Assembly: GCA_050246115.1 (NCBI GenBank)
Contig: JBFWWP010000021.1
Coordinates: forward strand, 1-64,000
Direction: 5' to 3'
Source of the DNA: JBFWWP01 sp050246115
GTDB lineage: Bacteria; Planctomycetota; UBA8108; UBA1146; JAJFFE01
DNA: 64,000 bases
The notes under the pieces are model-generated. The model searched no databases. It saw only the letters and a program-made list of their open reading frames with translations, and had not been told where the DNA came from. Position 1 is the stretch's first letter; each line of letters opens with the position of its first letter. Below, piece after piece: positions 44,791 through 54,400 of the stretch. The position numbers and the translations under genes are program-made.

Positions 44791-45150
44791 GAGAGTGAGA
44801 GTAACGGCTCGGCGTCGATCGTCAAGTTCCTCAGCACTCGACCGACTGTGCTCCAGAATTCCTCGAAGATCCCGCGAACTTTCTCGAACCGAGCGGCATC
44901 CACCGCCGGCGTTCGAGCAACTGGGTCCGAAGCAACCGGACGCCGCGCTGCTTCGGGACGAGCCCGATCCGTCCACGGTGGTGCTTGCCAGTTACACAGC
45001 AATTCTCGACTTCGCGTGAACCAATCTCGCGCGTCCGGCATCTCAAGTTGAGTACGGCGCCGAGGCACGCTGCGCAGCGCGCGGGCGAACCTCGGCGCCG
45101 CGAACCGGCTCTCGTTGGAACATTGCTCCCTCTGGGAGAAAGGAAGACTC
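44791..45150. other. Divergent intergenic region
   Basis: About 360 bases between the small membrane protein and the first dockerin-tailed gene of the next cluster; both promoters should lie here. GTCCGAAGCA near 44937 and TGCTTCGGGAC near 44959 form an imperfect hairpin similar to the first hairpin of the second repeat family. No gene is seen. Confidence 0.45.
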
Positions 45151-46065
45151 ATGCTACGCTTGTCGTCGCTCTTGGCCGCCTTGATGTTCGCCGCCTCGCC
45201 TGCGCTGGCCCAGCACCCGACCGACGTGTGGGTCGGCCAGAACAGTCAAGGGCAGATCGCAACTACGGGTGTGATCGACCTCTCGACTCCTGTCCTGCTC
45301 CAGCCCACGACCCTGCTCGGCGGGTGGGCCTTCAATGACCCAGGCTTCGACAGCGTGGTGACCCCGGTCAACGGTGTCATGCCGGCTCCGTCCAACGCGG
45401 TCGTACACTTCAACCTCACGTCCGCTGCGCCCGGCCTCGAGGTCATCTCCGATGCGCTCGTGCCGCTGCAGCCGGGAGACTCGGCCGCTCTCGGCCCAGC
45501 GGGTTTCCACGTACACTTCACGTGGCACGTTCACGGCCCCGATCACCCGGAGTTTGACGCCCTGCGCGCTCACTGGGACTGTGTTTGTCATTTGACCGAC
45601 GCGAGCGGAACCATGGCCCCGTCGGCGGCTATCCGCATCGTTTTTCAGACCGTCGAGGCTGATCTCGCCGACGTCGACCAGGACGGGATGCTGTCGCCGG
45701 CCGACCACCTTGCCTTCCTCCAGGTCTTGGCGAATCCCGCGGCCGCCTCGGCGGCAGAGCGCGCGTCCGCGGACGTGGACCTGGACGGCTACGTAACGGC
45801 CGCCGACGAGTGTCCGCTGCTGGCGAGGCTGGGCCTGGGTGGTTTCGTCCGTGGCGACACCAACTCCGATCTGACCGTCAATCTCGCGGACGCGGTTGCG
45901 CTCCTCGGCTTCCTGTTCGGCGGCGCTTCCCCACCATCGCCGATGGCTGCCGGTGACGTGAACGCCGATGGCGACGTCAACGTCGCCGACGCGGTCTACG
46001 TGCTCAGCTATCTCTTCCAGGGCGGCACGGCTCCCTCGGCTCCGTTCCCGGATCCGGGTTGCTGA
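45151..46065 (+). CDS. Exported His-rich-domain protein with dockerin-like tail
   Basis: The ATG at 45151 follows AAGGAAG; the product has 304 residues. A signal peptide (LSSLLAALMFAASPALA) precedes a ~170-residue beta-rich domain. That domain has WAFNDPGFDSVV and a His-rich strand FHVHFTWHVHGPDHPEFDAL, echoing the DEPGF and HxHxD motifs of the all3515-like (Zur-linked) exported proteins; this comparison is from memory and tentative. EF-hand-like loops follow (DVDQDGMLSPADHLAFL, DVDLDGYVTAADECPLL), then the dockerin-like pair (RGDTNSDLTVNLADAVALLG, DVNADGDVNVADAVYVLSYL). The C-terminus ends PFPDPGC. It is a distant paralogue of the next gene's product. Confidence 0.78.
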   Translation: MLRLSSLLAALMFAASPALAQHPTDVWVGQNSQGQIATTGVIDLSTPVLLQPTTLLGGWAFNDPGFDSVVTPVNGVMPAPSNAVVHFNLTSAAPGLEVISDALVPLQPGDSAALGPAGFHVHFTWHVHGPDHPEFDALRAHWDCVCHLTDASGTMAPSAAIRIVFQTVEADLADVDQDGMLSPADHLAFLQVLANPAAASAAERASADVDLDGYVTAADECPLLARLGLGGFVRGDTNSDLTVNLADAVALLGFLFGGASPPSPMAAGDVNADGDVNVADAVYVLSYLFQGGTAPSAPFPDPGC

Positions 46066-46098
46066 TCGTGCCACGATAACCAACAGTCGCTCGTAACG

Positions 46099-46135
46099 TC
46101 CGGCAGGCGGTCCGCCTCGGGGTCCGCCTGCCGGA
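46099..46135 (+). terminator. Hairpin after the first dockerin-tailed gene
   Basis: A perfect 12-bp stem, TCCGGCAGGCGG (46099-46110) with CCGCCTGCCGGA (46124-46135), about 35 bases after the stop. No T-run, so it may be only an attenuating or RNA-stabilising hairpin. Confidence 0.55.
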
Positions 46136-46198
46136 GCTCGCCGACAAATTCCGACTGCTTCCGTTTCAACTTCAATCCCCCCTAGGAAAGTGCTACCC

Positions 46199-47092
46199 AT
46201 GAACCTGCGAGTGTGCGTTCTCGGTACGTTGTTGGCAGTCGCAGGGTCTGCGGCGTCTCCCGTACGAGCGGGCGACGATCACGGCCACGAGGATATCACC
46301 GTGGGCTACGTATGCGTGAGCCCCGGAGGGCAACTCGAGATCGAGTTCGACTTCGACGAGATCACCCACCTCGATCCGGTGACGGGAATCCTCGAGGGAT
46401 TCGCACTGGATGATCCTGGATTCGCAACGCTCGAAGAGGACGAACTCGATGAGGGCTTTTGCGTGCTGGCCCCCGGTTCCAGTATCGTGTTCGAGATCGT
46501 GTCCATCGATCCCGCCCTTCGCGCGCACACTCCGGGGTTCACGGAAGTCCTCGATGGTCCCGGCGATCAGTGGGCGATCGGTGCTCCCCCCTTTGACAGC
46601 CATTTGACTTGGCACATCGACAGTACGCAACCCGCCTACGTTGCCAACCAACTCGTATGGTCGGTGACCTTTCGCTTGCTGGACGTGGGAACGACGGCCT
46701 ATCTGCCCTCGGACGAGTTCACGGTAAGGTTCTCGAATGTCGAGTGCGAGGTAGGCGGTTGGCTGTCCGCGGACTGTAACCTCAACGGGCTCGACGATGC
46801 GTGCGAGCTCGCCATTGGAGGCTCGGCGGTGGATAGCGACGGCGATGGCCTGTTGGACGACTGCGACTGCGATGTGACCACCCTAATGGCCGGTGATGTC
46901 AATGGCGATCAATCGACCGACATCGCGGACATCGTGCATCTACTCGATGGCCTCTTCGCTGGGGGGAGTCCGCCGGCGACGTTCGCGAGCGCTGACGGGA
47001 ACGGGAGTGGGTTCGTCGACGTGGGCGACGCAGTGTTCCTGATCTCCTTCTTGTTCGAGGGCGGTCCGAGCCCGCTGTCTCCATGCCTGTGA
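46199..47092 (+). CDS. Exported protein related to its upstream neighbour, with dockerin-like tail
   Basis: The ATG at 46199 has AGGAAAG upstream; an in-frame GTG at 46190 is less likely. The product has 297 residues. Signal peptide CVLGTLLAVAGSAASPVRAG, then DDHGHEDITVGYV and a domain with FALDDPGFATL and FDSHLTWHIDSTQPAY, matching in order the WAFNDPGF and His-rich strands of the protein at 45151. A thrombospondin-type-3-like segment (DCNLNGLDDACELA, DSDGDGLLDDCDCD) links to the dockerin-like pair (GDVNGDQSTDIADIVHLLDG, DGNGSGFVDVGDAVFLISFL). The tail is short and ends SPLSPCL. The stop overlaps the next gene's start by ten bases. Confidence 0.78.
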   Translation: MNLRVCVLGTLLAVAGSAASPVRAGDDHGHEDITVGYVCVSPGGQLEIEFDFDEITHLDPVTGILEGFALDDPGFATLEEDELDEGFCVLAPGSSIVFEIVSIDPALRAHTPGFTEVLDGPGDQWAIGAPPFDSHLTWHIDSTQPAYVANQLVWSVTFRLLDVGTTAYLPSDEFTVRFSNVECEVGGWLSADCNLNGLDDACELAIGGSAVDSDGDGLLDDCDCDVTTLMAGDVNGDQSTDIADIVHLLDGLFAGGSPPATFASADGNGSGFVDVGDAVFLISFLFEGGPSPLSPCL

Positions 47093-48741
47093 CTCACACG
47101 AGTCGACACGTTCGGTGCGAGGCGGTGACGCGACACCGGCGAAGGGGGTTGAAGCTCCTGACACCCTTCGTCGCGTGGATCTGGGTCGGTTTCGTCGCGA
47201 TCGCCACAGCACCGGCGGGCCCGCCGTGCCCAGCAAGCCCGGTCGTGCTCGCCTCCCCGAGTCCGGGGGCGGGTGACTTGTTCGGCGCTAGTTTGGCCGG
47301 CGAGGCTGCGTCGTTGATCGTAGGTTCGCGGGGAGCGAGTTCCGGAGGAGCCCCCTTTGCCGGGTCGGTTGGAGTGTTTCGCCTGCAAGCGGGGCAGTGG
47401 GTGCTCGCGCAGCAACTGGCGGCCCTGACGCCTTCTGCGAACGAGCAGTTCGGCTTCGCGTTGTCGCTCGATCGAGACCGGCTGGTTGTCGGCGCACCGA
47501 ACAGCGACCTTGCGGGCCTCGATCAAGGCGCCGCTTTCGTGTTTCGCAGGCTGAGCGCGGACGCGCCTTGGGAACTCGAGGCAACGCTGCTCCCCATGGC
47601 CGACTCCGTTGCCGAGGCGTTCGGGCGGTCGGTCGCCTGTGAAGGATCGCGAATCGCAATCGGCGCGCCTCAGCACCCTGGCGGAGGTCGAGTCTATGTG
47701 TTCGATCGTAACCCTCTGTCGGGGCAGTACGAAGTCACGATTCCCACTCTCCCGGGAGGAGTGAGCCGAGGTTTCTCGATGGCCCTTTCGGGTGCGAGGT
47801 TGGTCGTGGGCGACCCGTCGGCCGAGCGGGTCGAGGTGCTCTTGGCAGGCAGCACCGGCTGGAGCTTGGAGCAAACCCTCACAGACTCGAGCGGCGGAGC
47901 GAATCCCGCGGCATTCGGTGCGGCCGTGGCCATCCGAGGTACCGAGGTCTTCGTGGGAGCGCCTCTTCGCGACCTGGCGCCTGGCGACGACCGCGGAGGG
48001 GTCCATCGGTTCTGGCTCGACGGCGATCAATGGGAGCCAGGTGAGATCCTGATCTCGACCGATCCTCGAGTCCAACAGCTTGGCCGTTCGCTGGTCACCT
48101 CCGAGGGCCTGCTCGTCGCTGGGGCACCCGCCACCTCGAATCACCTGGGTCAGTCGTTCGTTGGGGGAGCGGTCCTGTTTCGCCGTCCCCCGGGTGACGC
48201 GCAGTGGCTGGAGTCCGACGTGTTTCAGGACGCAGACGGGGAGTTTCTCGACGAGGCCGGTTCCGCTGTAACGGTGGGACCTTCGTTCGTCGCGCTTGGA
48301 GCGCCCCTACATGACGTTCCAGGTGCGTTCTCATCCGGCGTCGTCCAGGTTTTCGCTCGGTCGGAGGTCGACTGCGATGGAAATGGGATCGCTGACTTCT
48401 GCGAACTCGTGACCAACCCTGTTGCCGATGTCACCGAGGACGGAGTCCTGGACGTCTGTCAGCAGTTTCGCCGAGGAGATGTGAACGCAAGCGGCATGGT
48501 GAGCTTCCCCGACGTGGTGGATCTCCTTCTCTACCTCTTCTCCGAAGCCCGTGTCGTGCTCCAGTGCGAAGATGCCTGCGACGGCAACGACGACGGGCGA
48601 CTGAACCTCGCGGATGCCGTCGTGTTACTCAACTACCTGTTTCTAATGGCGTCGCCGCCGCCCCCAAGCCCGGGCCCCTGGCAATGCGGCACGGATCCCA
48701 CCCCTGACGTTCTCGGTTGCATCGCGCCAATGGGCTGCTGA
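47083..48741 (+). CDS. Exported FG-GAP-repeat protein with dockerin-like tail
   Basis: A 552-residue protein whose ATG at 47083 lies inside the previous gene. A basic N-region and a helix (LLTPFVAWIWVGFVAIATAP) form the signal. The body is seven or so copies of an FG-GAP-type blade ending in LVVGAPNSD-, IAIGAPQHP-, LVVGDPSAE-, VFVGAPLRD- and VALGAPLHD-type strands, a beta-propeller without obvious enzymatic motifs. A DCDGNGIADFCEL hinge and a dockerin-like pair (RGDVNASGMVSFPDVVDLLL, DGNDDGRLNLADAVVLLNYL) follow, then DPTPDVLGCIAPMGC. It is probably surface-exposed and co-transcribed with the gene upstream. Confidence 0.85.
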   Translation: MPVTHTSRHVRCEAVTRHRRRGLKLLTPFVAWIWVGFVAIATAPAGPPCPASPVVLASPSPGAGDLFGASLAGEAASLIVGSRGASSGGAPFAGSVGVFRLQAGQWVLAQQLAALTPSANEQFGFALSLDRDRLVVGAPNSDLAGLDQGAAFVFRRLSADAPWELEATLLPMADSVAEAFGRSVACEGSRIAIGAPQHPGGGRVYVFDRNPLSGQYEVTIPTLPGGVSRGFSMALSGARLVVGDPSAERVEVLLAGSTGWSLEQTLTDSSGGANPAAFGAAVAIRGTEVFVGAPLRDLAPGDDRGGVHRFWLDGDQWEPGEILISTDPRVQQLGRSLVTSEGLLVAGAPATSNHLGQSFVGGAVLFRRPPGDAQWLESDVFQDADGEFLDEAGSAVTVGPSFVALGAPLHDVPGAFSSGVVQVFARSEVDCDGNGIADFCELVTNPVADVTEDGVLDVCQQFRRGDVNASGMVSFPDVVDLLLYLFSEARVVLQCEDACDGNDDGRLNLADAVVLLNYLFLMASPPPPSPGPWQCGTDPTPDVLGCIAPMGC

Positions 48742-49057
48742 CCCCGCGAGGCGACGTCGAGAGGCACACGCCAATCGGCGACACGAGGAGTCGGACCAGA
48801 CGGCCTCGTCCAATGGCTCGTGGCCCCGGGCCATCCTCGGCAATCCGATTCCCCATCGAAACCCCCAGTGGAACATCGCTGAGATGGCTTTCGGGGGACC
48901 TCGCGTCACGATGTTCGCGCACCACAGCCGGTCCGCGGCCCTCGTCGACGCGTGCGAGTCGCCGCATCGACGGGCCTCGTCGTCGCGAGCGGGGCGGGGC
49001 TTCGGTACACTGCCAAGGGTCGGGCAGTGGTGGCGGCAGTCGAGTCGGAGTTCAGAC
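48742..49057. other. Intergenic region, nothing recognised
   Basis: About 315 bases. Open frames lack Shine-Dalgarno sites and family features. A promoter for the following small gene is expected but not assignable. Confidence 0.45.
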
Positions 49058-49459
49058 ATGCGCATTCGGGTCCATCGCGCTGTGCATACGACTCTTGCCG
49101 CGGTGGGCTTGGGGCTGTCGATGTCGTTGTTGGTGGCGGTCGTCGACGACGCGTTCTCGAGTGACCCGTCGCGCTCCGTCTTTTGGTGGTTCGGGGGGCT
49201 CGGAGGCATCCTTTTGGTCTTCTGGTGCTTGCTCCGGCCGGCGTATGTCGTTCAGCGGCCGGTTTCGGCAAAGCGTGGCTTCCTCAGGTTCCTCGCTGCT
49301 CGCAGAGAGACGCGGAGCGCCCCGCCCTTGGACCCTGCGGTCGTCGCCAAGGATCGGAAGGCGGCGAAGGAGAAGTCACGGCGTATTCGCCGGGGGCCGC
49401 GGTGGATGAAACCGCCGATGACGGAACGCTACGGACTCAAGCTGCCCCCGAAGGACTGA
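49058..49459 (+). CDS. Small membrane protein (133 aa)
   Basis: The ATG at 49058 follows CGGAG by eight bases. Two membrane helices, HTTLAAVGLGLSMSLLVAVV and FWWFGGLGGILLVFWCLLRP, are followed by a ~75-residue very basic cytoplasmic tail (AKDRKAAKEKSRRIRRGPRW). I recognise no family. Composition and start quality support a real gene. It stands alone between two clusters of exported proteins. Confidence 0.7.
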   Translation: MRIRVHRAVHTTLAAVGLGLSMSLLVAVVDDAFSSDPSRSVFWWFGGLGGILLVFWCLLRPAYVVQRPVSAKRGFLRFLAARRETRSAPPLDPAVVAKDRKAAKEKSRRIRRGPRWMKPPMTERYGLKLPPKD

Positions 49460-49725
49460 TCGTCCCCGCTCGTTGCCGGGGCTCCCGCATGCCTCGGTTT
49501 CACATCGCTCCGGCGTCCAAGAGTTCGGCATCGGCTCGCCCCGCCGTTCCGAATCCGACCGCTCGCCCCCGAGCACACCCCGTTCGCTCCCTTCCTCGTC
49601 ACGGCACGCATCCTGCCTAGGGGACTCTAACGACCACGCTCTGGGTTGCGTGGTCACTCATCCCGTGATCCAGGTGGGGGGAAGGGTCCCTCGCACCAAT
49701 GCGACACCAAGGAAAGGTGATTGTC

Positions 49726-51090
49726 ATGATGCGTAGTCTTCGGGCGCGAGTTGGCATGTTGGCGTTGGGGCTTGGCCTGCTCGGGGCGCAGCTCCAGTCC
49801 GTTCATGCTGACGGTACGGAGAGTCTCGGTACGCCGAGCATCGCGATTCAGAACGGAACCGGAATCGTCGGCGGCGGCGTCGGGTTGGTCGAAGGCGCAG
49901 GGATTGGTTTCGTCGACTTTGACGTCCCGCTCGATGCGACGATCCTGCAGGTCTTGGTCTATTGGAACGGCTTCGACGAGGACCCGGCGCTCGAGGCGAT
50001 CCGCGCGGTGCGTCTCGACGGCAATCTGGTGTTTGGCGACTTGATCGGCGGATCGACGCTGTTCTTCGGCAAGAACAACAGCTACACCTATCGCGCCGAC
50101 ATCACGGCACTCGGGTTGGTCGTCAACGGACCGAACTCGATCGAAGCTCGCGGGCTCAACTTCGACCACGGTGACAACGGCCTCTCGATCGTCGTGATCG
50201 TCGACGACGGGTCGGCGAGTGCGGGCGTGCAGGTGAAGGACGGACAGGACCTCGCGTTCATCAACTTCGCTGCGCCGCTCGACACCACGGTCGCCCAGAC
50301 CTTCAGCTTCGACGCCGCGGCGATCGATCGTGACACGGAACTGCTGATCCTGGCTGGCAGCGTCGAAGGGCCGTTCTCCGGTTCGGAGCCGAACCGTCCG
50401 ACGATCATTCGGGTCACCAGCGGCGGTGTCGTCACGGACTATGCCGACGTGTTGGCCGCGAACGAAGGACCCGAGTGGGATCATGTCAGCATTGCGGTGA
50501 CCATTCCCGCGGGCGCTACCGATCTCACCGTCCAGGCGTTGTCGGCGGACTGTTGCGCGAGCGGCAACACCCCGGCCTCTTTCGCGTGGGTGTTCGCGGG
50601 CCTGACGGTGCCGGTTGTCGAGGAGGAAGAGAACCCGCCGGGCAAGGTCTGCGGGAAGGTCTTCAAGGACATTGACAACGACGGGCACAAGGACTGCCGC
50701 GAGCCGGCCCTCCCCGGCGTGACGGTGATCCTGGTGTGCGCGGGTCCGGACGGTCAACTGGGCACGAGCGACGACGAGAGCCGTTCGACGGTGACCAACC
50801 GCTGCGGTCGCTTCTGCTTCTACGACGTGCCGTCGCTCACCGCCTGCGAAGTGCTGATCGACGCGGCCCCGCTCTGCAAGACGTCTTGCAGCTCGGTGTG
50901 TCGCTGCCGGACGACCTGTCTGGTCCCCGGAGCTTGTCCGACCGTGATCTCCCTGACGCTCCAGCCGGGCGAGCAGCGCTGCGACCTGTGCTTCTGTCTC
51001 ACCCAGCAGCGCACGTCGAGCCACTCCAACCACGGCTGCGGCGGGCACGGGAAGGCGAAGTACGGAAAGCGGCACGGCTGGCGCTGGTAG
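49726..51090 (+). CDS. Exported Cys-rich protein with SdrD B-like domain
   Basis: Of two adjacent ATGs the first, at 49726, follows AAAGGTG; the product has 454 residues. After a signal peptide (LRARVGMLALGLGLLGAQLQ) come ~270 residues of beta-rich sequence (IGFVDFDVPLDATILQVLVY, GLSIVVIVDDGSASAGVQVK) resembling exported proteins of unknown function. Residues ~310-375 are an SdrD B/Cna B-type repeat (GKVFKDIDNDGHKDCREPAL, PGVTVIL, GRFCFYDV), normally a rigid surface stalk. A Cys-dense segment (CKTSCSSVCRCRTTC, CDLCFC) and a Gly/His/Lys tail (NHGCGGHGKAKYGKRHGWRW) finish the protein. There is no dockerin tail, unlike its neighbours. The cysteines suggest disulfide crosslinking outside the cell. 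Confidence 0.8.
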   Translation: MMRSLRARVGMLALGLGLLGAQLQSVHADGTESLGTPSIAIQNGTGIVGGGVGLVEGAGIGFVDFDVPLDATILQVLVYWNGFDEDPALEAIRAVRLDGNLVFGDLIGGSTLFFGKNNSYTYRADITALGLVVNGPNSIEARGLNFDHGDNGLSIVVIVDDGSASAGVQVKDGQDLAFINFAAPLDTTVAQTFSFDAAAIDRDTELLILAGSVEGPFSGSEPNRPTIIRVTSGGVVTDYADVLAANEGPEWDHVSIAVTIPAGATDLTVQALSADCCASGNTPASFAWVFAGLTVPVVEEEENPPGKVCGKVFKDIDNDGHKDCREPALPGVTVILVCAGPDGQLGTSDDESRSTVTNRCGRFCFYDVPSLTACEVLIDAAPLCKTSCSSVCRCRTTCLVPGACPTVISLTLQPGEQRCDLCFCLTQQRTSSHSNHGCGGHGKAKYGKRHGWRW

Positions 51091-51117
51091 TCACCCCTTC
51101 CTGGATTGGGTTCTGAG

Positions 51118-51151
51118 GGCCCCGCTCGGAGCAGCGTCTCCGAGCGGGGCC
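51118..51151 (+). terminator. Strong terminator after the SdrD-like gene
   Basis: A perfect 14-bp stem, GGCCCCGCTCGGAG (51118-51131) with CTCCGAGCGGGGCC (51138-51151), six-base loop, followed by ATTTGCGTT. Confidence 0.85.
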
Positions 51152-51291
51152 ATTTGCGTTGGACCCCGCCCGTGCCCGAGACCGTCCGCCCCTGGGCAAC
51201 GGCGCTCGTTCCTGAGACTCGCCACCCCATGCGACGTCAGCGCAACACCTTGCGTTTGCGTCATCGGGCTGGCGGCCACGCAGCTTGCCGC

Positions 51292-51320
51292 TTGCCTTTC
51301 GTCCGGCGCCTCACTACATT
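51292..51320 (+). promoter_or_regulatory. Possible sigma-70-type promoter for the giant repeat gene
   Basis: TTGCCT (51292-51297) and TACATT (51315-51320) are separated by 17 bases, each matching four of six consensus positions, about 170 bases before the start at 51493. This is the best pair I found between the terminator at 51151 and the gene; high-GC chance matches are possible. Confidence 0.3.
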
Positions 51321-51492
51321 CTGGGCGTTCTGGGCGAAGTATCGAAGCCTCCCACTTGCCGTGCCTATCGACTGATTTCGCTTGTGTTTCGATCTCGGGG
51401 TCCGCGCCTCCCGTGGCGCGGGCGGGGTCGAGTTTCCGGTCGGCCGGTGCTGGTGGAGGGTTCGTCGGGGTGCAAAACGCGAGGGGTGTGGC

Positions 51493-54400
51493 ATGAATCT
51501 GGGTGCTCTGGGCAGTGGTCATCTCGGTGCTCTGCGCAGTGGTTCGCGCATCGCTTCGACGCTGCGCGTGGTCTTGTGTTTGGCCTCGGTTCTGTGCTTG
51601 TTCGGGGCGTGGGGTGGGCCGGCGCAGGGCGTCACTTGTAAGACGATGCGTTGGATCGACGACTTCGAAGTGACCTTCGATGGCGTCACCTACAACCCAG
51701 ATGGAACCTCCACATGGGACTACACGGTCGTGTGGGACGGCGATCCTCACGGCTTGAACTACTTCATTATCCAGGCGCCCTCGTGCTGCGCGGTGATCTC
51801 CACCGATCCCCCGAACTCCACGGTTACCTATGACGGCTTCACGGGCATCTACGGCGTGAAGTGGGTGCCGGCTCCCGGCGAGATCGTTCCCAATGTGCCG
51901 AAGACCTACAGCGTGACCTTGGACGCGGCCTACCGAACCGAGAGCGTTCGGGTGGCAGTTCCGTCCGGCAGCAAGAAGAACAAGAGCTACATCTGTGGTG
52001 CCTCGCCCAGCTGTAAGCTCGTGAATCCCTTGCCGGTGACCAATCTCGTCTGCAACCTCTCGGACCCCTGTACCGGAACGATCCAGCTGAGCTGGACCAA
52101 CCTCCAGTACTACAACGCCATCAAAGTGTCGGTGAACGGCACGGTCGTTCAGACCCTCTCGGGGCTTGCGACGAGCACCACGATTCAAACCACCGCCACC
52201 GGTCTCGTGGAAGTGTGCGTGCAGAGCCTGAAGGGGGAGGGCGGTGCCTGTGGCGACGATGATGACGACGACGACGATGACGACGACGACGACGACAAGA
52301 AGAAGTCGAAGTGCATCACTTCGCCACCCGTCTGCTGCGACGTCCTGATCCCCGACGATGCGGAGCAGCCGCCGTTCGACGTGGCGTGCACCGTGAACCC
52401 GTCCACCTGCGAAACGATGGTGAGCTGGCAGAACGCGGGGGCGTACCAGTCGATCGCCATCCGGGTCGATGGCGTCGTCGTCGCGACCCTGCCGGGCACG
52501 GCCGAGTCCGCCACCGTCAGCCCGGGCCCAGGCAGCCACACCATTTGTGTCAAAGCGACTTCCATTTGCGGCGAGCCGATCCCGCAGGCCTGTTGCACGG
52601 TCCAGTGTCAGTTCCCCCCGCCCCCGCCCGTGACCCAGTTGGACTGCATTCTCGCCGATGACTGCGATTGCCTAGCCCAGCTCGCGTGGCAGAACGGCGG
52701 AGCCTACGACTCGATCCAAGTCCGCGTCGGCGGCACGACCGTTGCGACCCTGCCGGGTACCGCGACCTCGCATAGCCTGCCACTCCCGGGACCGGGCAAC
52801 TTCGAGCTGTGCATCGTCCCGATCAAGAATGGCGTTTCGGGAGCCCAGACCTGTTGCTTCCTCGACTGCGTCGACGTTCCCGCGACTCCGGTGCAGGATC
52901 TCGATTGCGCCGTAGCTCCCCCGAGCTGTGACTTGACCGTCAATTGGGAGAACACCTCGGACTACTCCGAACTGCGCGTCAAGTTGGGTGGGACTCTGGT
53001 GGCCACACTTCCGGGTGGCGCGCAGGGTGCCATGCTGACCTTGCCCGGACCGGGCACCTACGAAGTCTGCGTCGAAGGCACGACGATCTGTGGTGAGCCG
53101 GTCGCGGCAACGTGTTGCACGGTGGTCTGCCCGGTACCGCCTGGCGGTGTCCTCGGGCTTGCCTGCAACTTGATCGACCCCTGCGACTGCACGGTCCACC
53201 TGACGTGGACGAACCAGGACGTGGACTACGACGCGATCGATGTCTTCCTGGACGGAACTCTCGTCGTTTCGCTTCCGGGGACGGCGACGAACCTCATGGC
53301 CAACCTACCGGCCAACGACACCAGCTTCATGTTCTGTGTCGTACCCGTGCGCGACTCCTACTTGGCCTTCCCGGAATGCTGTACGACCTCGTGCCCAACC
53401 GTTCCGGTCATGTCTCCAAGTAACCTCATGTGCGTTGCGGACCCGCTCGACTGTTCGGTCAGCGTCGTTTGGGACAACGCGTCGTCGTACAGCAGTATCG
53501 ACGTGACCTTGAACGGCGTCGTGATCCAGACCCTGGCCGGGGGGACGACCCTGGCGGTCGTGCCCGGCCCGGTCACTGGAATGAACCAGATCTGCCTCGA
53601 GGCCACGACCATCTGCGGCGATCTGACGACGCCGGTTTGCTGCACCGTGGACTGCATGGTCACGCCGCCCCTCGAGATTCTCGACCTCCAGTGCGCCTTG
53701 GTTGACCCGTGCACTTGCGAAACTTCGCTCAGCTGGACCAACCAGGAAGCGAATTACGACACCCTCCGAGTCCTGGTCGACGGCAACGAAGTCGCGACGG
53801 TGCCCGGATCGGCGACGTCTGCCACGGTGTTCCTTGCCGGGATCGGGAACCAGGACGTCTGTGTCGAGCCCATTCGCAACGGCGTGTCCGGGCCTCAGAC
53901 CTGCTGCACCGCCAACTGCCCGGACCTGACGCCCGTGGCACCGACGATTCTGACGTGCACGGTGGATGCGCCCACGTGCACGGTCGCGGTCGATTGGCTC
54001 AACCTCAACCAGTATGCATTCCTCGAGATCAGTATCGATGGGCTGCCCGTGCAGACCGTGGCGGGTTCGGCACAGCAGGCGTCCGTCGTCCTACCGGGTC
54101 CTGGGGACTACGAGATCTGTCTGAACGGTGAGACCATTTGTGGCGCGCCGCTGCCGCCGGAGTGCTGCGACGTAGACTGTCCCGCGCCACCCCAGCCCGT
54201 GCTCGACGTCCAATGCACCATCACGGATCCGTGCGGTGGTTCCGCAGCTGGCGACACCTGCGAAGTGACGGTCAGCTGGACCAACCAAGAGCTCGACTAC
54301 GAGGCCATCAAAGTTTCGCAAGATGGGCTCGTGGTTGCGATGCTCGATGGCGATGTCACGTCGCACGCATTGGTGGTCGCGAGCGGTGCTACGTCGCAGT

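Noticed and set aside
45111..45150. Possible sigma-54 promoter (TTGGAACATTGC) before the dockerin gene at 45151
   Set aside because: GG and GC are separated by six bases instead of the ten required.
45154..46200. Minus-strand 348-residue frame opposite the dockerin-tailed gene
   Set aside because: It is an antisense shadow; Asp/Gly/Val codon patterns of EF-hand genes often leave the opposite strand open.
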